NCBI GenBank assembly: GCA_017882935.1
Contig: JADGOP010000008.1
Span: forward strand, 1 to 17,378
Source of the DNA: Actinomycetota bacterium
GTDB taxonomy: Bacteria; Actinomycetota; Acidimicrobiia; Acidimicrobiales; Iamiaceae
Reading direction: 5' to 3'
Length of the DNA: 17,378 nt
The position numbers and the translations under genes are program-made. Positions within the stretch are counted from its first letter, which is position 1. The number at the start of each line of letters is the position of its first letter. The notes beneath the pieces were generated by a model, which saw nothing but the letters and a program-made list of their open reading frames with translations, was not told the DNA's origin and did not search any database. Below are positions 13,630 through 17,378 of the stretch, one piece after another.

Positions 13630-15237
13630 GTGACCGTGTACGTAGCCGAGGAGTTCTCGTCCGACGAGGCCGACATCCTGCGTCGCTACTTCACGAACCT
13701 CGACAGCCCCGTGTTCGCGCTGGTGAACCTCCCCGAGGTCGTGAAGGGCGCGCTGTTCGCCCGCTACTCACGGTCCCCCAAGAGCCTGCGCCGCCTCTTC
13801 CTCGACGAGTTCGTGAGCGAGCTCGACGTCACCGGCGACGCCACCATCGACGCCACGGTGGGCCTGCACCGCGCCGAGGAGCTCTACGAGCGGGTCTTCG
13901 TGGAGTACGGCGACGACTCGGTGGCGCAGCTCGGTGGGGTGCACCTGGCCTGCGAGCAGGCGTCGAACCTCCTCACCAAGGTGCTCGAGTGGGGTCGGCT
14001 CATGTCGTACCTCGAGCAGTCCACGCGCTACATCGCCTACGACAGCCGCATCGGCGGTCGCTACCGCTACTACCGCGACCCCGACCTGCTGGCGTCCCCG
14101 CTCGGCACCCGCTACATCGGCGACCTCGACCGGCTGTTCGACATCTACGCCGACCTGGTGCCGCGGATGCAGGACTTCTTCCGTGAGGTGGTGCCGAAGG
14201 AGGACGGTGACTCCGACTTCGTCTACCGGCAGGCCATCCGCGCCCGGGCCTTCGACGCGGTGCGTGGCATCCTGCCGGGCGCCTCGCTGTCGAACGTCGG
14301 CATCTACGGCACCGGCCAGGGCTACGAGCAGCTGCTCCTGCGCATGCGGGCCCATCCGCTCCCCGAGGCGCGCCGCTACGCCGCGATGATGCTCGATGAG
14401 CTGCGCAAGGTCATCCCCTCGTTCCTCAAGCGGGTCGACCTGCCCGAGCGCGGCCAGGCCTGGAGCACCTACCTGTCCGGCCGCCAGGAGGCCATGCACG
14501 AGGTCGCCGCAAGGCTCTTCCCCGCGACGCTCGAGGCCGAGCCCGCGCCCCCGGTCGCGCTCACGTCGTTCGACCCCGACGCCGAGGTCAAGCTCGTCAC
14601 GGCCATGCTGTACCCCCACACCCACCTACCCGAGCGGCAGATCGAGGACCGGGTCCGGGCCATGACCGACACCGAGCGCGTGGCGGTGGTCGACGCCTAC
14701 GTGGGCGACCGCGCGAACCGGCGCCACAAGCCGGGCCGCGGGCTCGAGCGCCTCACGTACCGCTTCGACATCCTCGCCGACTACGGGGCGTTCCGCGACC
14801 TGCAGCGGCACCGCATGCTCACCGTCGAGTGGCAGACGCTGAGCCCGCGCCACGGCTACACCCGGCCCGACGTGGTCGACGCCGCGGGGTTCACGGCCGA
14901 GTTCGACGGGGCCATGGCCCGCTCGGCCGAGCTGCACGACGCCCTCTTCGAGCGCTTCCCGGCGCAGGCGCCCTACGCGGTCTCGCTGGCCTACCACGTG
15001 CGCTTCGTGATGCAGCTCAACGCCCGTGAGGCCATGCACCTCATCGAGCTGCGCACCACGCCCCAGGGGCACCCCGCCTACCGTCGGGTCGCCCAGGAGA
15101 TGCACCGCCTCATCGCCGAGGAGGCCGGCCACCCGGCGGTGGCGGCGCTCATGCGCCACGTCGACCTGGCCACCGAGCCGGCGCTCGGGCGGCTGGCCGC
15201 CGAGCGGCGCGCCGAGGCCCGCCGCCTCTCACCCTGA
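13630..15237 (+). CDS. Tandem ThyX-like flavoprotein (FAD-dependent thymidylate synthase family)
   Basis: ThyX makes dTMP from dUMP using FAD. Ordinary ThyX has about 220-250 residues; this chain has 535 and contains two ThyX-like halves. The first half has YGDDSVAQ (93-100) and WGRLMSYLEQSTRY (121-134), keeping the R-x7-S-x-RY part of the RHRx7S signature but not RHR. The second half has DLQRHRMLTVEWQTLSPR (390-407), keeping RHR but with Thr403 at the serine position. It ends with QLNAREAMHLIELRTTPQGHPAYRR (462-486), similar to the nucleotide-binding C-terminus. Long versions of ThyX are known in other bacteria, so the fusion itself is old. Whether it is a working thymidylate synthase is uncertain. 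The start GTG 13630 is set by the leaderless -10. Confidence 0.88.
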   Translation: MTVYVAEEFSSDEADILRRYFTNLDSPVFALVNLPEVVKGALFARYSRSPKSLRRLFLDEFVSELDVTGDATIDATVGLHRAEELYERVFVEYGDDSVAQLGGVHLACEQASNLLTKVLEWGRLMSYLEQSTRYIAYDSRIGGRYRYYRDPDLLASPLGTRYIGDLDRLFDIYADLVPRMQDFFREVVPKEDGDSDFVYRQAIRARAFDAVRGILPGASLSNVGIYGTGQGYEQLLLRMRAHPLPEARRYAAMMLDELRKVIPSFLKRVDLPERGQAWSTYLSGRQEAMHEVAARLFPATLEAEPAPPVALTSFDPDAEVKLVTAMLYPHTHLPERQIEDRVRAMTDTERVAVVDAYVGDRANRRHKPGRGLERLTYRFDILADYGAFRDLQRHRMLTVEWQTLSPRHGYTRPDVVDAAGFTAEFDGAMARSAELHDALFERFPAQAPYAVSLAYHVRFVMQLNAREAMHLIELRTTPQGHPAYRRVAQEMHRLIAEEAGHPAVAALMRHVDLATEPALGRLAAERRAEARRLSP

Positions 15238-15264
15238 TCGTTGAGGATCGGAAGCACCTCGCGT

Positions 15265-15310
15265 GCCCCATGCTTCGCCCGCGCGGGTCTCTGAGCAGCT
15301 CCGATGGGGC
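15265..15310 (+). terminator. Possible terminator-like stem after the thyX-like gene
   Basis: Seven paired bases GCCCCAT/ATGGGGC close a loop containing the perfect palindrome CCCGCGCGGG. The structure starts 28 nt after the stop codon. No T-run follows, so intrinsic termination is not assured; it may instead be a 3' stabilising stem. Confidence 0.3.
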
Positions 15311-15432
15311 CAGTTGTGACGCCCGGCACGATCAGCTAGAACAACCGCCGGCATCCGTCCGCGACCTTGCGACGGCGGACGCTCGCCGCGGCCGGACCCC
15401 GGCGCACCCGCAGACAACGCTGCCTCCCGAAA

Positions 15433-15536
15433 CGGCTCCTCCTCAGGAGCCGGCCGTCCGGGCGAAGCGGTACCGCCGGTGCGCCGGGGGCCCGGCCGCA
15501 CGCAGCTCGGGCTCCGAGGGCCCGCGACCGGACGGC
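15433..15536 (+). ncRNA. Candidate multibranch structured RNA
   Basis: Hairpin CGGCTCCT-cctc-AGGAGCCG (15433-15452) is followed at once by a 9-bp perfect stem (15453-15461 with 15528-15536). That stem encloses three further hairpins: GCG-GTAC-CGC (15467-15476), GTGCG-CCGGG with CCCGG-c-CGCAC (15479-15501), and CTCGG-GCT-CCGAG (15506-15518). This resembles a cloverleaf, but there is no T-arm or CCA-end pattern of a tRNA. Very high GC raises the chance-pairing background, so confidence is low. Confidence 0.3.
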
Positions 15537-15619
15537 GCCGGGCCCCGGGCCAGCCGCGCGTCGGCCCAGGTGACGGGTGCCACCGAGAGAGTTGTCGAGC
15601 CGAGGTTCGCTTCTGCTCC

Positions 15620-15641
15620 GCCGCGGCATATCATCCGCGGC
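15620..15641 (+). promoter_or_regulatory. Dyad GCCGCGG-N8-CCGCGGC containing TATCAT
   Basis: A perfect 7-bp inverted repeat flanks the AT-rich centre CATATCAT, in which TATCAT (15629-15634) fits a -10 hexamer. This is the usual geometry of an operator covering a -10. The -35 region is poor. It would give a leader of nearly 200 nt before the DUF4193 gene. Confidence 0.4.
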
Positions 15642-15833
15642 CGCGAGGGGCCGTTGGTCCCTTCCCGATCTCCCCGTCGACGCGGCTAGGTTCCCCCCGC
15701 CCGAGCCGACGACCGCAGGCCCGCAGCTCCCGCACCACCGATCGCCTCGGATCGGGCTTCCGGCCCCATCCGACCCCAGAGCCCAATCGACCGGCCGGAT
15801 CCCCGATCCCCCCGATCCCGCCCGAAGGACACC

Positions 15834-16319
15834 ATGGCTGACGACCCCACCCTCTCCGATGAGCCCGACCTCGAGGAAGCGCTCGACGCCGAGCTGGAGG
15901 ACGACCTCGAGGACGAGCCCGACGACGAGCTCGACGTCGTCCTCGACGACCCGTTGCTCGCCGAGGACCCGCTGCTCGTCGACGAGACCGTGGTCGACGA
16001 AGCCGAGGTGGTGGGCGTCGTCGCGCCCGTCGAGCGACCGGCCGAGAAGCGCGGTGACGACGACGACGACGAGGAGGAGGACTTCGACGCCGACGACGTC
16101 GAAGAGGACCTCGACACCATCCTCAAGGACCGCATCGCAGCCGGCACCGAGGAGGAGGAAGAGGAGGACGCCGCCCTCGACAGCGAGGACCGCACCAACA
16201 GCGCCAACCGCGTCCAGCCCAAGCGCCCCGACGAGTTCGTGTGCCAGTCGTGCTTCCTGGTGAAGCACCCCAGCCAGCTGGCCGACGCCAAGCACCAGCT
16301 CTGCGCCGACTGCGTCTGA
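15834..16319 (+). CDS. DUF4193 domain protein with long acidic N-terminus
   Basis: The C-terminal 40 residues match DUF4193, a small actinobacterial family of unknown role: PDEFVCQSCFLVKHPSQLAD followed by CADC. Four cysteines (137, 140, 157, 160) form a likely zinc ribbon. VEEDLDTILKDRIAAG (89-104) is a second conserved block. The first 120 residues contain 57 Asp or Glu, including runs of five aspartates and six glutamates, and must be disordered and strongly negative. Mycobacterial relatives, as I recall, are about 100 residues long, so the acidic part is expanded here (161 in all). GAAGGA (15823-15828) is a good Shine-Dalgarno 5 nt before ATG 15834. Unlike its neighbours, this gene has a long leader. 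The next gene starts 42 nt downstream. Confidence 0.9.
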   Translation: MADDPTLSDEPDLEEALDAELEDDLEDEPDDELDVVLDDPLLAEDPLLVDETVVDEAEVVGVVAPVERPAEKRGDDDDDEEEDFDADDVEEDLDTILKDRIAAGTEEEEEEDAALDSEDRTNSANRVQPKRPDEFVCQSCFLVKHPSQLADAKHQLCADCV

Positions 16320-16361
16320 GCCCCCGCTCCCTCCCGCCCCGCCCCCCGGGGCACCGGCCCC

Positions 16362-17378
16362 GTGCCTGACCACCCCACCTGCCCGTCCTGCGGCTCCGCC
16401 CTCCCCACCGCGGCACGGTTCTGCCCGGCGTGCGGCCGCGAGCTCGGGCCCGCCGCGCTCGACGAGGAGCGGCGGGTCGTCACCGTCCTGTTCGCCGATG
16501 TGGCGGGCTTCACCAGCCTCGCCGAGGGGCGCGACCCGGAGTCGGTGAAGGAGCTGCTCGACAGCTGCTTCGGTGCCCTCGTGCCGATCGTCGAGCAGCT
16601 GGGGGGACACGTCGACAAGATCATCGGCGACGAGCTGATGGCCGTCTTCGGGGCACCCACCGCCCACCAGGACGACCCCGAGCGCGCCGTCCGGGCCGCC
16701 CTCGAGCTCGGGCCGGCGCTCCGGCTCGCAGCTCCGGGCCTGGTGCTGCGCGTCGGCCTGAACACCGGCGAGGTGCTGGCCGGCCCGGTGGGACCCGGTG
16801 GCGCCTACACGGTCACCGGTGACACGGTGAACACCGCCCACCGGCTGGTGCAGGCGGCGGAGCCGGGCGAGGTGCTGGTGGGGGAGCGCACCTGGGAGGC
16901 CACCGGGTCCGCGGTGGTCTACGAGCATCGCCCGCCCTACGCCCTGCGCGGCAAGCAGGAGCTGGTGGCGGCATGGGCCGCAAAGCGCGTGCGCGCGGCG
17001 GTGCCCGGCGTCGCCGCCCCCGCCTCGGGCGCACCGCTCGAGGGCCGTGCTGCTGAGCTCGACGAGCTGGAGCGCATCGTCGGCCCCGCGCTGGCGCGAC
17101 GTGAGACCACCGTCGTGGCGCTCAGCGGCGAGCCCGGCGTGGGCAAGACGCGGCTGGCCCACGCCCTCGTCGACCGCCTCACCGGGGTCGGGGCCGAGCC
17201 GAGCGCCGAGCGCGCGCTCGTGCCGGCGCTCGTCTCGGTGCGTTGCCGTCCGTTCGGCGCCCGGCGCCACGTGGCCGCCGTCGCCGACGTGGTCCGGGCG
17301 GCGCTCGACCTCGACCCGGCCGCGCCCCGCGACGCTCAGCGAGCGGCCCTCGCGGCCCGCTCCTCAGCCTTCGAAACG
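16362..17378 (+). CDS. Zinc-ribbon/adenylate cyclase/P-loop ATPase regulator (3' end cut)
   Basis: The frame is open from GTG 16362 to the last base, giving 339 residues of a longer protein. Residues 1-27 form a double CxxC zinc ribbon (Cys7, 10, 21, 24). A class III nucleotide cyclase domain follows (about 36-185): FADVAGFTSL with metal Asp46, DKIIGDELMAVFG with Lys86 and Asp90, and VTGDTVNTAHRL with Asp154, Asn157 and Arg161. All metal, adenine-selecting and transition-state residues are present, so it should make cAMP. After a linker comes a Walker A motif GEPGVGKT (256-263), beginning an AAA/STAND-type ATPase. Such proteins often end in TPR repeats, which would lie outside the window. No Shine-Dalgarno is seen; the 42-nt upstream gap is C-rich with GCCCC-CC-GGGGC (16341-16352). 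Start choice is moderate. Confidence 0.88.
   Translation, partial: MPDHPTCPSCGSALPTAARFCPACGRELGPAALDEERRVVTVLFADVAGFTSLAEGRDPESVKELLDSCFGALVPIVEQLGGHVDKIIGDELMAVFGAPTAHQDDPERAVRAALELGPALRLAAPGLVLRVGLNTGEVLAGPVGPGGAYTVTGDTVNTAHRLVQAAEPGEVLVGERTWEATGSAVVYEHRPPYALRGKQELVAAWAAKRVRAAVPGVAAPASGAPLEGRAAELDELERIVGPALARRETTVVALSGEPGVGKTRLAHALVDRLTGVGAEPSAERALVPALVSVRCRPFGARRHVAAVADVVRAALDLDPAAPRDAQRAALAARSSAFET

Larger units (their letters stand above)
15238..15833 (+). other. 596-bp non-coding stretch with dense predicted structure
   Basis: No credible gene is found on either strand. Structures seen, left to right: GCCCCAT/ATGGGGC (15265-15271 with 15304-15310) enclosing CCCGCGCGGG (15278-15287); an 8-bp hairpin at 15433-15452; a multibranch fold at 15453-15536; a GCCGCGG dyad holding TATCAT (15620-15641); TAGGTT (15687-15692), a possible -10; CCGATC/GATCGG (15738-15755); and a GATCCC-rich run before the next gene. 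It probably holds the 3' end of the thyX-like transcript and a long leader or small RNA for the DUF4193 gene. Confidence 0.6.

Noticed and set aside
15453..15536. tRNA reading of the cloverleaf-like fold
   Set aside because: The closing stem is 9 bp, there is no GGTTCRA T-loop next to it, no D-loop GG, and no plausible anticodon loop.
15270..15689. Plus-strand frames in the 596-bp gap as a small gene
   Set aside because: Residue composition is random and Arg/Pro/Ser-rich, there is no Shine-Dalgarno or leaderless -10 at its start, and it would cover the predicted hairpins.
16341..16352. GCCCC-CC-GGGGC as a terminator before the cyclase
   Set aside because: The stem is short with a two-base loop and no T-run, in a C-rich stretch where such pairing is expected by chance.
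15336..17270. 644-codon open frame on the minus strand
   Set aside because: It is antisense to the acidic DUF4193 gene and the cyclase, both supported by conserved motifs. The repetitive Leu/Val/Phe text is the complement of GAC/GAG runs.
1..17378. CRISPR array, insertion sequence, prophage or toxin-antitoxin genes
   Set aside because: No regularly spaced repeats, transposase, integrase or phage-like genes were seen, and codon use appears even across the window.

Overview
The window is GC-rich, almost fully coding DNA. It is probably from an actinobacterium, and class Acidimicrobiia is my inference. Direct support is the Pup-ligase gene pafA followed by the WYL regulators pafB and pafC, a tat gene pair and a HelY-type helicase. 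That order (pafA-pafB-pafC-tatA-tatC-helY) is also known from Mycobacterium tuberculosis. A DUF4193 gene and a pervasive leaderless promoter pattern (TAGNGT 6-9 nt before ATG or GTG) fit the same assignment. All genes but one lie on the + strand, and no mobile element, tRNA, rRNA or CRISPR was found.

Layout. 1-2349: 5'-truncated pafA, translationally coupled to a DUF3866 gene. 2473-4388: pafB and pafC, overlapping by one base. 4437-5141: signal peptidase I. 5191-5895 (minus strand): a glycerophosphodiester phosphodiesterase. 6015-6557: a small zinc-ribbon-like protein and a 67-residue one-span membrane protein. 6673-11181: a TatA/TatB-type gene, tatC, helY and a short protein resembling the C-terminal part of diacylglycerol kinases; the last three overlap and look like one transcript. 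11238-12227: a zinc-independent MDR oxidoreductase. 12406-13596: an M20 amidohydrolase. 13630-15237: a double-length ThyX-like flavoprotein. 15238-15833: a long structured non-coding stretch. 15834-16319: an extremely acidic DUF4193 zinc-ribbon protein. 16362 to the end: a zinc-ribbon/adenylate cyclase/P-loop ATPase regulator, cut by the window edge.

Together the left half links pupylation and DNA-damage control (PafA, PafB, PafC) with protein export and processing (TatA/B, TatC, signal peptidase) and RNA metabolism (HelY). The right half is a string of singly promoted housekeeping or accessory enzymes. No clear new multi-gene system is visible. The best unexplained signals are non-coding or domain-level. 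They are a 138-bp element with 26-bp inverted ends before the amidohydrolase, a multibranch RNA-like fold and a dyad containing a -10 hexamer in the 596-bp gap, the kinase-like protein lacking its nucleotide-binding part, and a tandem ThyX whose two halves carry complementary degenerate motifs.
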